Source of the DNA: Methylotenera oryzisoli
GTDB taxonomy: Bacteria; Pseudomonadota; Gammaproteobacteria; Burkholderiales; Methylophilaceae
Assembly (NCBI RefSeq): GCF_004661485.1
Contig: NZ_PQVH01000010.1
Coordinates: 1-64,000, forward strand
Direction of reading: 5' to 3'
DNA: 64,000 nucleotides
In this document: one piece after another, positions 29,889 to 41,095 of the stretch
Layout of the letters: each line of letters opens with the position of its first letter
Position numbering within the stretch: position 1 is the first letter of the stretch
Translations under genes and position numbers: made by a program
Notes under the pieces: generated by a model
The model's input: only the letters and a program-made list of their open reading frames with translations
Told to the model about the DNA's origin: nothing
Databases searched by the model: none

Positions 29889-30500
29889 CTAGCGTAAGCC
29901 TTGAATATAATCTGCCACAGCAGCCATTTCGGCATCGGACATCTTAGCTGCAATCGCCATCATCATTGGCGCATTAGCACGCTCGCCTGAACGGAAGGCT
30001 TTTAATTGCGCCAATGTGTAATCAGCATGTTGACCACTCAAACGCGGGAATTGTTTTGGTAAACCAGCACCGTTCGGACTATGGCAAGCTGCGCAAGCTG
30101 GCACGTTAGTGGCTGCATTACCTGCACGGTAGATTTTTTCACCGGCGGAACCTGCACCATTTGATTTTGCCTTACCGAGCGCAGTTTTTTTGCTTGAGAA
30201 ATAAATCGCCAACTCTTTCATTTCTGCTTCTGACAATGCACCTGCCATACCGGACATTACCGCATTAGCACGTTTACCAGACTTAAATTCTGTTAATTGC
30301 TTTTCTAGGTAGTCAGGATGTTGACCTGCTAGCTTAGGGTTAAGAGTAATCACACTATTGCCGTCCGGCGCATGACATGCAGCACAGACATTATTAACGG
30401 TTTGTTGTGCAGATTTTGCCGCAGCCTCTTCCGCTTGCGCATTAATAGAAATCCCCAACATTAAACCAGATATCAACCAAGCTAGATGACGAAATTGCAT
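29889..30500 (-). CDS. Dihaem cytochrome c4
   Basis: 203 residues from the ATG at 30500, which has AGGAG 6 nt upstream and starts a signal peptide (MQFRHLAWLI...NAQA). A nine-residue longer reading is rejected. Two CAACH haem motifs lie in tandem homologous halves, the cytochrome c4 pattern. Axial Met candidates are in the NAVMSG and NAPMMM segments. It is a periplasmic electron carrier, likely between bc1 and terminal oxidases. It is adjacent to the resB-ccsB maturation genes. Confidence 0.93.
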   Translation of the reverse strand: MQFRHLAWLISGLMLGISINAQAEEAAAKSAQQTVNNVCAACHAPDGNSVITLNPKLAGQHPDYLEKQLTEFKSGKRANAVMSGMAGALSEAEMKELAIYFSSKKTALGKAKSNGAGSAGEKIYRAGNAATNVPACAACHSPNGAGLPKQFPRLSGQHADYTLAQLKAFRSGERANAPMMMAIAAKMSDAEMAAVADYIQGLR

Positions 30501-30706
30501 TACCGCTCCTAAATCTAAATTATTCAACCAATTAACGCGCTATTTTAGCGAAAAACAACTATTCGTGATAGCATTTTTCACCATTACATCAATTCCTTTG
30601 ATAATTCAAAAAAACTACGACTCGCACTCGGCGTCAAATCATTATATTAATTGGTATGACTCGTTGAATTACCAAAGAAATTTGCTTTACCAAAATCAGG
30701 ATCCAT

Positions 30707-31348
30707 ATGCCGTTATTTCAAAATGCCGCTTTCTTTATATCAGCTCACCACCTGCGTGATTTACCGCCAGCCAGTGGCATTGAAGTTGCCTTTGCCGGAC
30801 GCTCCAATGCAGGAAAATCCAGCGCACTCAACACCCTAGCTAACCACAACCGCTTGGCATTTGTGAGTAAACAGCCTGGGCGTACTCAGTTGATTAACTT
30901 TTTCACATTAGGTAATGACAGACACCTCGTAGACTTACCAGGTTATGGCTACGCTAAAGTACCTGAAGCCATGCGTGCGCACTGGCAAAACGTGCTGGCA
31001 CGCTACCTGAGCGAGCGCAGCAGCTTAGGCGGCCTAGTATTAGTGATGGATAGCCGCCACCCACTTACCCCACTCGATCGCCAGATGCTGGACTGGTTTT
31101 GCCCCAGCGGGAAACCTGTGCACGTATTATTGACGAAATCAGATAAATTATCGCGCGGTGAGGCTTCGCTAACGCTCAACCGAGTGCGCAAGGAATTAAT
31201 AGAAACTTGGGGCAACCACTATAACAGCGAGTGCACCATACAGTTATTTTCAAGCCTAAAGAAACAAGGCGTAGAAGAAGCAGAAAAAGTAATTGGCAAA
31301 TGGCTGTTTGTTGAAGACGATGCCGCGACAGAGTCTGAACAAGGCTAG
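30707..31348 (+). CDS. engB: Ribosome biogenesis GTPase EngB (YihA/YsxC)
   Basis: 213 residues. GTPase motifs are intact: G1 [10 protein letters not shown]3 [11 protein letters not shown]4 LTKSDK. It acts in assembly of the large ribosomal subunit. AGGAT lies before the ATG. Divergent from cytochrome c4, an order seen in other Betaproteobacteria. Confidence 0.95.
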   Translation: MPLFQNAAFFISAHHLRDLPPASGIEVAFAGRSNAGKSSALNTLANHNRLAFVSKQPGRTQLINFFTLGNDRHLVDLPGYGYAKVPEAMRAHWQNVLARYLSERSSLGGLVLVMDSRHPLTPLDRQMLDWFCPSGKPVHVLLTKSDKLSRGEASLTLNRVRKELIETWGNHYNSECTIQLFSSLKKQGVEEAEKVIGKWLFVEDDAATESEQG

Positions 31349-31380
31349 CTTTTGCCAGCCTTAGCACAAGACAGCAAATA

Positions 31381-32100
31381 CTACTTACGTGTAAACACCA
31401 TATCCCACACACCATGCCCAAGTTTTAAACCTCGGTTCTCAAACTTGGTCAGTGGGCGGTAACTTGGTTTTACTGCATAGTCTTTTGCACTGTTTTCCAG
31501 CTGAGCTTCTGCATTGAGCACCTCTAGTACCCATTCAGCATACTCTTGCCAATCTGTTGCCACGTGCAGATACCCACCAGCCTTGAGCTTAGTGCATAAC
31601 AACTGCACGAACTCCGCTTGAATCAAGCGACGTTTGTGATGACGCTTTTTATGCCAAGGGTCAGGGAAAAAGATATGTACGCCATCCAGGCTGGCATCTG
31701 CCACCATGTTATGCAGCACTTCAACCACATCATGCTGAATTACACGGATATTGTTCAGCGCATTTTCCTGAATCAATTTAAGCAACGCACCCACACCCGG
31801 CGTATGCACTTCGGCAGCTAAGAAATCACAATCTGGTAAGACTTGTGCGATTTTGGCGGTGGTTTCCCCCATACCAAAGCCAATTTCCAGAATCTTCTTA
31901 CTATCGGTGCGATTAAATAGCGTATTAAGATCCAACAACTCCGGCGCGTAATTAACACCAAATTGCGGAAAACCTGTTTCTAGCGCACGCGCCTGGCCTT
32001 TAGTTAAACGCCCCTGACGCAATACGAAACTGCGGATACGACGCTGGCTTAAGTCCTCAGCATCGTCTTGAACTTGTTCTGTTTGATTTAATGTATTCAT
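31381..32100 (-). CDS. trmB: tRNA (guanine-N7-)-methyltransferase
   Basis: 239-residue Rossmann methyltransferase. Motif [10 protein letters not shown] binds [18 protein letters not shown] is the TrmB hallmark. It makes m7G46 in tRNA. It converges with engB with 32 bp between stops. Confidence 0.96.
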   Translation of the reverse strand: MNTLNQTEQVQDDAEDLSQRRIRSFVLRQGRLTKGQARALETGFPQFGVNYAPELLDLNTLFNRTDSKKILEIGFGMGETTAKIAQVLPDCDFLAAEVHTPGVGALLKLIQENALNNIRVIQHDVVEVLHNMVADASLDGVHIFFPDPWHKKRHHKRRLIQAEFVQLLCTKLKAGGYLHVATDWQEYAEWVLEVLNAEAQLENSAKDYAVKPSYRPLTKFENRGLKLGHGVWDMVFTRK

Positions 32101-32179
32101 AAGGGCGAATTATACTTCAGCTATCACAACTCGTCAGGCTCAACAAAGCAGCTTGACCACATCACCGACATCAATCTCA

Positions 32180-33343
32180 CTAGAGCGTATTGGACTTATC
32201 ACCAGCAGCAAAGCCGATCAAGGGCTGACCAAGCCGTTTACCTAGTGCAATTACTTTAAACAAATCGCCCATCTCGGCTGGAGATAATAATTTCTGCGCT
32301 GCGGCGGCAAGTGGCGCGTAGCGCGCCATATCATGCGGAGAGACTTGGCTCATGATCTCCAAAATGCCGCAGTTCATTAAAAACTGTGCTTGCGAGCAAA
32401 AGCCCATCAACGCTAGGCCGTTATGTTCACCTGCATTGGCAACACGGCTAAAATCCACATGCGCAGTAATATCCTGCAAGCCAACATACACCAAGGGTTC
32501 AACGTGTGCATAATGCTGATAATGGCACATCAGGGTCCCAAGATTACGCTGCGGATGGTAATACTCACGGGCAGAAAAACCATAATCCACTAAAATAATT
32601 GCGCCATGACCTAATGCGCTAGCCAAGCCAGCTACTAACCCAAGCGCAGCAGGGCTCACCTCAGTCAGATAATCATCAGGCAGTTCATAGGTGCGAACTA
32701 AATCCAAAAGCTTGCCTGCAGGCAATGGTTTGTCTTGCCAATAAAACTCACCGTTAAATGTAACACCACGCTCACACAGCGCCTGTGCGTCTGTAGAAGT
32801 CGGCTTGTAAATCAAATGCACAGGTACCGCATCAAGCACTTCATTACCGAGCATGACGCCAACAAAATTGTCAGGCAAGGCATCCAGCCAGATCACACGC
32901 TCAGCCAGATTTGCGGGCAAGCTCTTCTGGATTGACTCCCGCTGAACTTGACGCAAGTAAGTGCTAACTTCAAGAATAAAATAATGGGCAGGTAGCTGAT
33001 TAAGCGCTTGTAATGCCAGCAACAAATCTACTGCCAGCCTGCCTGAGCCCGCCCCCAACTCAAGCACATCACCTTGCGTTTCAACCAACACCTGTGCAAC
33101 TTGATTAGCCATCGCCTGTGCAAACAAAGGGGAAATTTCAGGTGCGGTGACAAAATCTCCACCCATACCGAACTTTTTAGCGCCGCCACTGTAATAACCT
33201 AAGCCCGGGGTATAAAGTGCCATGTGCATATAGTCTGCGAATGACAACCAACCGCCATTCTGACTAATTTTATCTTGGATTAACAATGCGAGCTGCTGAC
33301 TAAGTGCTTGTGCATCAGCGTTAGGAATAGGTAATGAACTCAT
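32180..33343 (-). CDS. SAM-dependent methyltransferase, MidA/NDUFAF7 (DUF185) family
   Basis: 387 residues. The SAM site LELGAGSGRLAVDLL and the family segments FGMGGDFVTAPEISPLF and GNEVLDAVPVH are clear. The mitochondrial relative NDUFAF7 methylates an arginine of complex I subunit NDUFS2; the bacterial substrate is not established. Divergent from the pteridine reductase gene with a 40-bp gap. Confidence 0.9.
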   Translation of the reverse strand: MSSLPIPNADAQALSQQLALLIQDKISQNGGWLSFADYMHMALYTPGLGYYSGGAKKFGMGGDFVTAPEISPLFAQAMANQVAQVLVETQGDVLELGAGSGRLAVDLLLALQALNQLPAHYFILEVSTYLRQVQRESIQKSLPANLAERVIWLDALPDNFVGVMLGNEVLDAVPVHLIYKPTSTDAQALCERGVTFNGEFYWQDKPLPAGKLLDLVRTYELPDDYLTEVSPAALGLVAGLASALGHGAIILVDYGFSAREYYHPQRNLGTLMCHYQHYAHVEPLVYVGLQDITAHVDFSRVANAGEHNGLALMGFCSQAQFLMNCGILEIMSQVSPHDMARYAPLAAAAQKLLSPAEMGDLFKVIALGKRLGQPLIGFAAGDKSNTL

Positions 33344-33383
33344 AAGCCATTATAATATTTTAGAAGAAAGAAATGAGTAAACT

Positions 33384-34133
33384 GTGGATACAAACAAAGA
33401 TAAAGTTATATTAATCACGGGTGGTGCCAAACGCGTAGGTGCAACCATGTGCCGAGAGCTGCATAAGCAAGGCGCTAGGCTCATGATTCACTACAACAAC
33501 AGCATGTCTGAAGCACGCGCGTTGCAGGCAGAGCTTAATTTGCTACGCCCAAACTCGGTTGCAATTATTCAGGGTGACTTACTTAACCTTAATGTTTTAC
33601 CAACCCTAGTGAGCGAAACTGTGCATCAGTTTGGCAAATTAGATGTGCTGATTAATAACGCCTCGACCTATTACCCAACCGATCTCGGTCAGATTAACGA
33701 AGAAAACTGGCAAGATTTAATCGGCAGCAACCTAAAAGCGCCGGTGTTTTTAGCACAAGCCGCGGCGACAGAGCTACGTAAAAATTCCGGCTGCATTATC
33801 AATATTACCGATATGCATATTGAACGCCCGAAAAAAGGCTACATTGTTTACAGTGTGGCAAAGGCGGGCTTAGTCACACTGACTAAATCACTCGCGCATG
33901 AGCTTAGCCCTGAGGTCAGAGTCAATGCGGTGGCACCGGGTCCTGTACAATGGCCAGAAAGCAACCCGCAATTTGACGAAGTGTATCGCCAGCGTGTGAT
34001 TAATCAAACCTTGCTTAAACGCGTGGGCGAAGCCGAAGATGTGGCTAAGGCCGTTAAGTTCCTGATTTACGATGCACCATTTATTACAGGCCATATACTC
34101 GCGGTAGACGGTGGCCGCTCTTTAAACTTATAG
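33384..34133 (+). CDS. Pteridine reductase (FolM-like short-chain dehydrogenase)
   Basis: 249 residues. NADPH motif TGGAKRVGATM (Arg after the glycines, as in PTR1/FolM), active-site YSVAKAG and the INNAS segment mark a short-chain dehydrogenase. It likely reduces dihydrofolate or dihydromonapterin. GTG start at 33384 by reading frame; an ATG 11 nt upstream is out of frame. Methylotrophs use several pterin cofactors, which may matter here (inference). Confidence 0.85.
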   Translation: MDTNKDKVILITGGAKRVGATMCRELHKQGARLMIHYNNSMSEARALQAELNLLRPNSVAIIQGDLLNLNVLPTLVSETVHQFGKLDVLINNASTYYPTDLGQINEENWQDLIGSNLKAPVFLAQAAATELRKNSGCIINITDMHIERPKKGYIVYSVAKAGLVTLTKSLAHELSPEVRVNAVAPGPVQWPESNPQFDEVYRQRVINQTLLKRVGEAEDVAKAVKFLIYDAPFITGHILAVDGGRSLNL

Positions 34134-34205
34134 GCGCAATAGCGCATGATGAATACATCATCCAAGCGGATGCCATTTTGTAACATATTCTAAGCTGCAA
34201 CTACT

Positions 34206-35111
34206 ATGATCAAACACTTACCTGACAACCACTCAAACAACTTTATCAAACTGCGTAATAGTTTGATTAGCGCCACCGGTAAAGCGATTGGCGACTACAA
34301 CATGATTGAAGATGGCGACACTGTACTCGTCTGCATGAGTGGCGGCAAAGACTCACATGCCATGCTGATGATATTGCTCGCATTGCAGGAGCGCGCGCCC
34401 ATCAACTTCAAACTGATTGCGATGAACCTTGATCAGAAACAGCCCGGGTTTCCAGCAGATATTTTGCCGGCCTATTTTGAAAAACTAGGCATTGATTACC
34501 GCATTGTAGAAGCTGACACCTACTCTATCGTTAAAGAAAAAATTCCAGAAGGCCGCACCACTTGCTCGCTATGTTCGCGTCTGCGTCGCGGTGTGATTTA
34601 CACCACGGCAAAAGAACTGGGCGCCAATAAGATTGCACTCGGCCACCACCGCGATGACATTGTGGAAACCTTATTCCTGAACTTATTCTTTGGCGCAAAA
34701 ATGAAAGCCATGCCGCCTAAACTGGCCACCAATGACAAACAGAATATCGTGATTCGCCCATTGGCTTATTGCAGCGAGAAGGACATCGCCAGCTACGCAC
34801 GCCAAATGGAGTTCCCAATTATTCCTTGTGATTTATGCGGTAGCCAAGAAAATCTGCAACGCCAAAAAGTGAAGGACATGCTGCAAAGCTGGGAGCGTGA
34901 GCAGCCAGGGCGGATTAATAATATTTTCCGCGCCATTACCAATGTAGAGCCATCACATTTGGCTGATACTGATCTATATGACTTCAAAAACTTAACCCAA
35001 GCCAAGGCAGACGATGAAGACCCTTTATTCGGAGATATTGCCAACGAAGGTGCTGCATTGAGTTTAGCCAACACCGAAGGTAGCAAAATTGAGTTTATTC
35101 GCAACAAATAG
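34206..35111 (+). CDS. ttcA: tRNA 2-thiocytidine biosynthesis protein TtcA
   Basis: 301 residues. PP-loop SGGKDS near residue 46 binds ATP; the Cys residues in [12 protein letters not shown] and the later CDLCGS are the Fe-S and sulfur-relay cysteines of TtcA. It thiolates C32 of some tRNAs. It lies 72 bp after the pteridine reductase gene. Confidence 0.95.
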   Translation: MIKHLPDNHSNNFIKLRNSLISATGKAIGDYNMIEDGDTVLVCMSGGKDSHAMLMILLALQERAPINFKLIAMNLDQKQPGFPADILPAYFEKLGIDYRIVEADTYSIVKEKIPEGRTTCSLCSRLRRGVIYTTAKELGANKIALGHHRDDIVETLFLNLFFGAKMKAMPPKLATNDKQNIVIRPLAYCSEKDIASYARQMEFPIIPCDLCGSQENLQRQKVKDMLQSWEREQPGRINNIFRAITNVEPSHLADTDLYDFKNLTQAKADDEDPLFGDIANEGAALSLANTEGSKIEFIRNK

Positions 35112-35223
35112 TCTAACAAGCAAAAATTTTGCACCCTATATGGCTTAAGTTGTTGTATTTTAGGCAATGTCCTTGTTATCATCCAAAATGTTAGAAAAGC
35201 AAACTCCTTACTCTTAGGCATTC

Positions 35224-37827
35224 ATGTCCAAACTACTTATTGTTGAATCTCCATCCAAAGCAAAAACGCTCAAGAAATATCTTGGTAGCGATTTTGAAGT
35301 ACTTGCATCGTATGGACATGTCCGTGACTTAATTCCAAAAAATGGCGCAGTAGATACCGAAAATCAATTCGCCATGAAGTACGACATTATAGAGCGCAAT
35401 AGCAAGCATGTAGATGCCATCGCCAAAGCCGTTAAAAATGCAGACAGCATTTATCTGGCAACCGACCCGGACCGCGAAGGTGAGGCAATTTCCTGGCACA
35501 TTGCCGAGATTTTAAAATCTAAAAAACTACTCAAAAACAAACTCATGAAACGCGTTGTGTTTCATGAGATTACCAAAGGTGCTGTAGAGCACGCGATTGC
35601 CGAGCCACGCGACATCTCTATGCCTATGGTCAATGCGCAACAAGCCCGCCGCGCTCTGGACTACCTCGTTGGTTTCAATTTATCACCACTATTGTGGAAG
35701 AAAATCCGTCGCGGATTATCTGCAGGTCGCGTACAGAGCCCGGCATTACGTTTGATAGTAGAACGTGAACTAGAAATTGAGGCATTTAAATCACAAGAGT
35801 ATTGGTCTATTCATTTAGATGCGTTAAAACATCAGCATGGCTTTAAAGCCAAACTGGTGCAACTCAACAATCAAAAAGTTGAGCAATTCACGGTGATTAA
35901 CCATGACCAGCAGTCAGACATCGTTGGCAAATTACTATTAGCCAGCGCCGGCAAAACCACCGTATCGCGCGTGGAAAAGAAACAACGTAGCCGTAGCCCT
36001 GCTGCACCGTTTACCACATCCACGTTACAACAAGAGGCTGTGCGCAAGCTTGGCTTCACTACATCACGCGCTATGCGTGTGGCACAACAATTGTATGAAG
36101 GTGTTGATGTAGGAAGCGGCACCGTAGGTTTGATCACCTATATGCGTACTGACTCATTTAGCCTAGCCACTGAAGCGGTCATGCAAATTCGTGACTATGT
36201 TAAAAAGAATTTTGATGCCGATTACCTGCCAAAATCGCCTGTCATGTATAAAACCAAGTCTAAAAGCGCACAAGAAGCGCATGAGGCGATTCGCCCAACA
36301 GACATTTCACGTACGCCTACCAGTGTTCGCCAATATTTAAATGACGAACAGTTCAAACTGTATGAAATGATTTGGAAGCGGGCACTCGCTTGCCAAATGG
36401 CACCAGCCAAGTTTGATGCAGTGAGCGTAGATTTAAGTGTAGGCAGCGATGCGAACCTATTCCGCGCTACAGGCCAAACGCTAGTTTTCCCTGGTTTTAT
36501 TGCGGTATACATGGAAGGCTCGGACGACGAGGAAGAGGAAGCAGAAAGCAAGCTACCTAATCTGGAAACAGGTGAAGTACTGACCGTTGAAAAAATCTAC
36601 GGCGAACAGCACTTTACTGAACCGCCACCACGTTACTCTGAAGCTAGCTTAGTGAAAGTATTGGAAGAGTACGGCATCGGTCGTCCTTCCACCTACGCCA
36701 GTATTATCAGCACACTGCAAGACCGTGAATATGTGCTACTGGATAAAAAGCGCTTTACGCCTACCGATGTAGGTCGTGTTGTGAACAAGTTCTTAACCGA
36801 ACACTTCACCAAATACGTAGACTACGACTTCACAGCAAACTTGGAAAACGCGCTGGATAGCGTAGCTGAGGGTGAGCGTGAGTGGATTCCGCTCATGGAT
36901 GAGTTCTGGCAAGATTTTAACCAGCAAATTCACAACAAGGCAGATGTCGAACGCCCAGGCAATGAGCTTATTGATGAAGCATGCCCAAAATGCGGCAAGC
37001 CACTACAAAAACAACTAAGCCGCTTTGGCAGCTTTATTGGCTGTACTGGTTATAACGACACCCCAAAATGTGATTACAAGCGCAGTATAGACGGCACTGC
37101 AAACGCAGGCACAGACCCGGTCACTATCGGAGTAGATGCCGCGACCAGCAAGGAAATCTATTTAATGAATGGTCCTTATGGACCATACCTGCAAATTGGC
37201 CTTGCGATAGAGGGTGAGAAAAAGAAACCTAAACGCGTCAGCATTCCTAAAGAGATTCCATTGGCGGATGTCAATTTAGAAACAGCGAATATGTTGCTGT
37301 CGTTGCCACGAGATTTAGGCCTACATCCAGAAACCAATAAAAAGATTATTGCCAATATTGGTCGTTTTGGCCCATATATTAACCATGATGCAAAATTTAA
37401 ATCTATCCCTAAAAACCTAAGCGTGTTTAGCATTGATTTAGAAGGCGCTGTTGCATTGCTGGCGCAAGCCCACACTGGACCAGCCCCCCTCTGTTCGCTG
37501 GGTAGCCATCCAACAGAAGATGGACAGATTGAAGTATTTGCTGGGCGTTATGGGCCTTATGTGCAACATGGTAAGTTGCGTGCAACGCTACCAAAAAGTA
37601 TAGAGCCAGAATCGCTCACCATGGATGAAGCCTTAGAGTTACTGAGTGCAAAAGCAGCCAAAGACGCGCCTGCCAAAAAAGTACCGGTGAAGAAAACGGT
37701 AGCAAAGAAAACATCTGCAGCAAGCGAAGACAAACCCGCAGCAAAAAAGGCAGCACCAAAAAAAGCCGCTACCAAGAAAGCAGCCCCAAAGAAAGCAACA
37801 GTTAAAAAGGCAAGTAAAGAAACATAG
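35224..37827 (+). CDS. topA: DNA topoisomerase I with C-terminal Lys/Ala-rich tail
   Basis: 867 residues. The Toprim domain starts LLIVESPSKAKTLKK with DPDREGEAISWH; the active-site Tyr306 is in LITYMRTDS. The zinc ribbon CPKCGK ... CTGYNDTPKC (about 583-620) is followed by three GPYGPYLQIG-like repeats. Relaxes negative supercoils. The last 50 residues are a Lys/Ala tail (PKKAATKKAAPKKA) that should bind DNA electrostatically. Confidence 0.96.
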   Translation: MSKLLIVESPSKAKTLKKYLGSDFEVLASYGHVRDLIPKNGAVDTENQFAMKYDIIERNSKHVDAIAKAVKNADSIYLATDPDREGEAISWHIAEILKSKKLLKNKLMKRVVFHEITKGAVEHAIAEPRDISMPMVNAQQARRALDYLVGFNLSPLLWKKIRRGLSAGRVQSPALRLIVERELEIEAFKSQEYWSIHLDALKHQHGFKAKLVQLNNQKVEQFTVINHDQQSDIVGKLLLASAGKTTVSRVEKKQRSRSPAAPFTTSTLQQEAVRKLGFTTSRAMRVAQQLYEGVDVGSGTVGLITYMRTDSFSLATEAVMQIRDYVKKNFDADYLPKSPVMYKTKSKSAQEAHEAIRPTDISRTPTSVRQYLNDEQFKLYEMIWKRALACQMAPAKFDAVSVDLSVGSDANLFRATGQTLVFPGFIAVYMEGSDDEEEEAESKLPNLETGEVLTVEKIYGEQHFTEPPPRYSEASLVKVLEEYGIGRPSTYASIISTLQDREYVLLDKKRFTPTDVGRVVNKFLTEHFTKYVDYDFTANLENALDSVAEGEREWIPLMDEFWQDFNQQIHNKADVERPGNELIDEACPKCGKPLQKQLSRFGSFIGCTGYNDTPKCDYKRSIDGTANAGTDPVTIGVDAATSKEIYLMNGPYGPYLQIGLAIEGEKKKPKRVSIPKEIPLADVNLETANMLLSLPRDLGLHPETNKKIIANIGRFGPYINHDAKFKSIPKNLSVFSIDLEGAVALLAQAHTGPAPLCSLGSHPTEDGQIEVFAGRYGPYVQHGKLRATLPKSIEPESLTMDEALELLSAKAAKDAPAKKVPVKKTVAKKTSAASEDKPAAKKAAPKKAATKKAAPKKATVKKASKET

Positions 37828-37910
37828 TCAGCCGGCTTGAATAGCCAAGGCTAATCTAAGGTTTGGGTAAGCAAGGCTTAAATGCTAAGCTTAAACTAAA
37901 TTGACTAAAT

Positions 37911-37936
37911 AAAAAGCGGCTTAAAAGCCGCTTTTT
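37911..37936 (+). terminator. Rho-independent terminator of topA
   Basis: 10-bp stem AAAAAGCGGC/GCCGCTTTTT with loop TTAAAA, between convergent topA and phoU. The T-run suits both strands. Confidence 0.9.
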
Positions 37937-38012
37937 ATTTACTGATATTTAAGTTATTCATAGCAAGGACACCATCAAGATCGTAGCAGCCTCACTAAAA
38001 ATCAAGCGCCAA

Positions 38013-38720
38013 CTAAGGCTCTAAGGTTTCTCTTTCCATTTCCTGTACAGAGATATGGCGCACATCTTTACCTTTAACCATGTACACCACATATTCCGCG
38101 ATGTTTTTAGCGTGGTCACCAATACGCTCAATTGCTTTTGCTACAAACAAAACCTCTAATGACATAGAAATCGTGCGCGGATCTTCTAGCATGAAGGTAA
38201 TCAGTTGACGCATAGCTGAGCGGAAATGCTCATCCACCAACTCATCCTGCCTAGCAACTTCTACCGTTTTGCTCACATCTAAACGCGCAAAACCATCGAG
38301 TGCAGTGCGCAACATCTCGCGCACTAATGCCACCATCGATTTAATCTCATTAAAACGTGGTTTGTACATACGGTCTTCATCAAAAATCTTTTGCGCAGTA
38401 CGGGCGATTTTAGTTGCTTCATCACCGATACGCTCAAGATCCGTAATGGTTTTCACCATCATCATGACCATACGCAAATCACCGGCAGCTGGCTGACGAC
38501 GCGCAATAATCTGGCTACATCCCTCGTCAATTTGCACCTCAAGTGCATTAACAAGCTGATCATTCACCATGACTTCTTTAGCTAGATTAGAGTCTAGCTT
38601 TACTAAGGCTTCAAGCGCTTGTACGATTTGCTGCTCAACCAAGCCACCCATCTCAAGCACTTTACCCCGTAAAGCTTCCAACTCTGCGTCATATTGCTTA
38701 AAGGTATGTTCAGAATGCAT
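38013..38720 (-). CDS. phoU: Phosphate transport system regulator PhoU
   Basis: 235 residues, two repeated three-helix PhoU domains. Metal-binding Glu/Asp clusters TITDLERIGDEA and AKAIERIGDHAKNI mark each half. PhoU links the Pst transporter to PhoR to repress the Pho regulon. No pst or phoBR genes are adjacent, so it is isolated here. Confidence 0.94.
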   Translation of the reverse strand: MHSEHTFKQYDAELEALRGKVLEMGGLVEQQIVQALEALVKLDSNLAKEVMVNDQLVNALEVQIDEGCSQIIARRQPAAGDLRMVMMMVKTITDLERIGDEATKIARTAQKIFDEDRMYKPRFNEIKSMVALVREMLRTALDGFARLDVSKTVEVARQDELVDEHFRSAMRQLITFMLEDPRTISMSLEVLFVAKAIERIGDHAKNIAEYVVYMVKGKDVRHISVQEMERETLEP

Positions 38721-38801
38721 TTTTTAATTTCCAATATCTGCTAATCAACACAGTCTAACCAGTCAATATGACAAAATTATTACAGTTCAATGATTAACGT
38801 T

Positions 38802-39461
38802 TTATTTCTGATAGGTTTTTACACCGTCAGCCGTTGCAAGTAGTAATACATTAGCTGGGCGCGCGGCAAATAGGCCGTTAGTTACTACACCAACGATTTG
38901 ATTGATTTTTGCTTCCATCGCCACTGGATCAGTAATTGTTAGGCCATGCACATCAAGAATCAAGTTACCGTTGTCAGTAGTGAAGTCACGCAATTGCGGC
39001 TGGCCACCTAACTTTACCAACTCACGTGCTACATGGCTTTTTGCCATTGGCAACACTTCTACTGGCAATGGGAATTTACCTAATACTGGCACGTATTTAG
39101 TTGCATCACAAATACAAATAAACTTTTTAGCAACCGCAGCAACAATCTTCTCACGGGTTAATGCACCACCGCCGCCTTTTAGCATGTGCATATGCTCTGT
39201 AATTTCGTCAGCACCATCCACATAGATTTCAAGGTCATCGACTGAGTTTAGATCAAATACTTCGATACCATGGCCGCGCAAACGTTGTGCAGTTGCTTCA
39301 GAGCTCGCTACTGCGCCGTCAATCTTGTGTTTTACTTTCGCTAACTCTTCAATAAAGAAGTTAGCGGTAGAACCGGTACCCACACCGATGATGCCGCTTT
39401 TTACATATTCCACTGCTGCTTTTGCAACCTGTTGCTTTAATTCGTCTTGTGTAAACGCCAT
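38802..39461 (-). CDS. rpiA: Ribose-5-phosphate isomerase A
   Basis: 219 residues, the usual length. Motifs [22 protein letters not shown] and [12 protein letters not shown] are intact. Interconverts ribose 5-P and ribulose 5-P, the acceptor used by hexulose phosphate synthase, so it serves the RuMP cycle as well as nucleotide and histidine synthesis. Divergent from ilvA with an 80-bp gap. Confidence 0.96.
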   Translation of the reverse strand: MAFTQDELKQQVAKAAVEYVKSGIIGVGTGSTANFFIEELAKVKHKIDGAVASSEATAQRLRGHGIEVFDLNSVDDLEIYVDGADEITEHMHMLKGGGGALTREKIVAAVAKKFICICDATKYVPVLGKFPLPVEVLPMAKSHVARELVKLGGQPQLRDFTTDNGNLILDVHGLTITDPVAMEAKINQIVGVVTNGLFAARPANVLLLATADGVKTYQK

Positions 39462-39541
39462 TTACTTAAATCCTTATAAATTCTTTATAATGTCAATCAA
39501 ACCATAACTATACACCGCTACTTACTAATACAAAATAACGC

Positions 39542-41053
39542 ATGTCTACTAACTATCTAGAAAAAATCAGAAACTCTCGTGTATATGACGTGGCCAGAAA
39601 CACGCCATTAGACTTCCAGCCCAACTTATCGGCACGCATTCATAACCGTGTGTTCCTGAAACGCGAGGACATGCAGCCGGTATTCTCATTTAAATTGCGC
39701 GGCGCCTACAATAAAATGGCTAACCTGCCCAAAGCCGCGCTAGATTCAGGCGTGATTGCGGCCAGTGCTGGCAACCATGCACAGGGCGTCGCCCTATCCG
39801 CACAAAAGCTGGGCTGTCGCGCTGTTATCGTAATGCCAACCACAACTCCACTGATTAAAATCAATGCAGTTAAAAGCCGCGGCGCAGAAGTGGTATTGTT
39901 TGGCGACAGCTACTCTGATGCCTACGTACATGCCTTGGAATTAGAAAAGTCTGAAAACCTCACCTTTGTGCACCCTTACGATGACCCTGATGTGATTGCA
40001 GGCCAAGGCACGATCGCGATGGAAATTTTAGAGGCGCACCCGGAACCAATTGAAGCAATCTTTTGCTGCGTTGGCGGCGGTGGTTTATTAGCGGGTATTG
40101 CCGCCTATGTAAAAGCGATTAGACCGGAAATTAAAGTCATCGGCGTTGAAGCGCGCGATGCTGAGGCAATGACTGAGTCATTACAGCAAGGTCAGCGCGT
40201 GATGCTTGAGCAAGTAGGATTGTTTGCCGATGGCGCAGCAGTCAAACAAGTGGGTGAACATACTTTTGCACTTTGCCAGCAATACGTTGATGAAATGATT
40301 GTGGTTGATAACGACGCCATTTGTGCCGCCATCAAAGATGTATTTGAAGATACACGCAGCATTTTAGAGCCAGCCGGCGCACTTGCCACTGCCGGCCTAA
40401 AAGCCTATGCCTCACGGGAAAAGCTAGAAGGTAAAACACTGATTAGCATTGCCTCTGGTGCCAATATGAATTTTGATCGCTTGCGTTTTATTGCTGAGCG
40501 CGCAGAGCTGGGTGAAAAACGTGAGGCTGTATTGGCGGTCACGATTCCAGAAAAGCCAGGTGCGTTCAAAGCCTTCTGTCACCTACTGGGCAACCGCAAT
40601 ATTACCGAGTTTAATTACCGCTACTCTGACCCTACAGAAGCGCATATTTTTGTAGGGGTGGCCGTTAACGACCCAACGGAGTCTGCGCAACTGGTGAAAG
40701 ATTTAGCCGCTGAAGGTTTGCCTGCGCTGGATTTATCAGAAAACGAAGTAGCTAAGCTGCATTTGCGGCACTTGGTAGGCGGCCACGCGCCGCAGGCCGA
40801 GAACGAAGTGGTGTTTAGATTTGAGTTCCCTGAGAAACCAGGTGCACTCATGAAGTTTTTAGACACCATGGGCCATGATTGGAACATTAGCCTATTTCAT
40901 TACCGCAATCACGGCGCAGACTTTGGCCGCGTATTAGCCGGCATGCAAGTGCCACCTAATGAACTAAGTGAGTTTTCTGATTTCTTAAATAACTTAGGAT
41001 ACCCGCACTGGGAAGAAACTAATAATCCAGCGTATAAATTATTTTTAGGTTAA
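39542..41053 (+). CDS. ilvA: Threonine ammonia-lyase, biosynthetic
   Basis: 503 residues. PLP lysine Lys51 in SFKLRGAYNKM; SAGNHAQGVA and the phosphate-binding VGGGGLLAG follow. Two C-terminal ACT-like regulatory domains (about 325-500) show the isoleucine-regulated biosynthetic form. It makes 2-oxobutanoate for isoleucine synthesis. Confidence 0.96.
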   Translation: MSTNYLEKIRNSRVYDVARNTPLDFQPNLSARIHNRVFLKREDMQPVFSFKLRGAYNKMANLPKAALDSGVIAASAGNHAQGVALSAQKLGCRAVIVMPTTTPLIKINAVKSRGAEVVLFGDSYSDAYVHALELEKSENLTFVHPYDDPDVIAGQGTIAMEILEAHPEPIEAIFCCVGGGGLLAGIAAYVKAIRPEIKVIGVEARDAEAMTESLQQGQRVMLEQVGLFADGAAVKQVGEHTFALCQQYVDEMIVVDNDAICAAIKDVFEDTRSILEPAGALATAGLKAYASREKLEGKTLISIASGANMNFDRLRFIAERAELGEKREAVLAVTIPEKPGAFKAFCHLLGNRNITEFNYRYSDPTEAHIFVGVAVNDPTESAQLVKDLAAEGLPALDLSENEVAKLHLRHLVGGHAPQAENEVVFRFEFPEKPGALMKFLDTMGHDWNISLFHYRNHGADFGRVLAGMQVPPNELSEFSDFLNNLGYPHWEETNNPAYKLFLG

Positions 41054-41095
41054 TGACACAGTAAACTACGGCTACTCAGGTTAATCACATGAACA

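Noticed and set aside
35871-37775. Minus-strand frames inside topA
   Set aside because: They are shadows of the topA reading frame with no start signals or family features.
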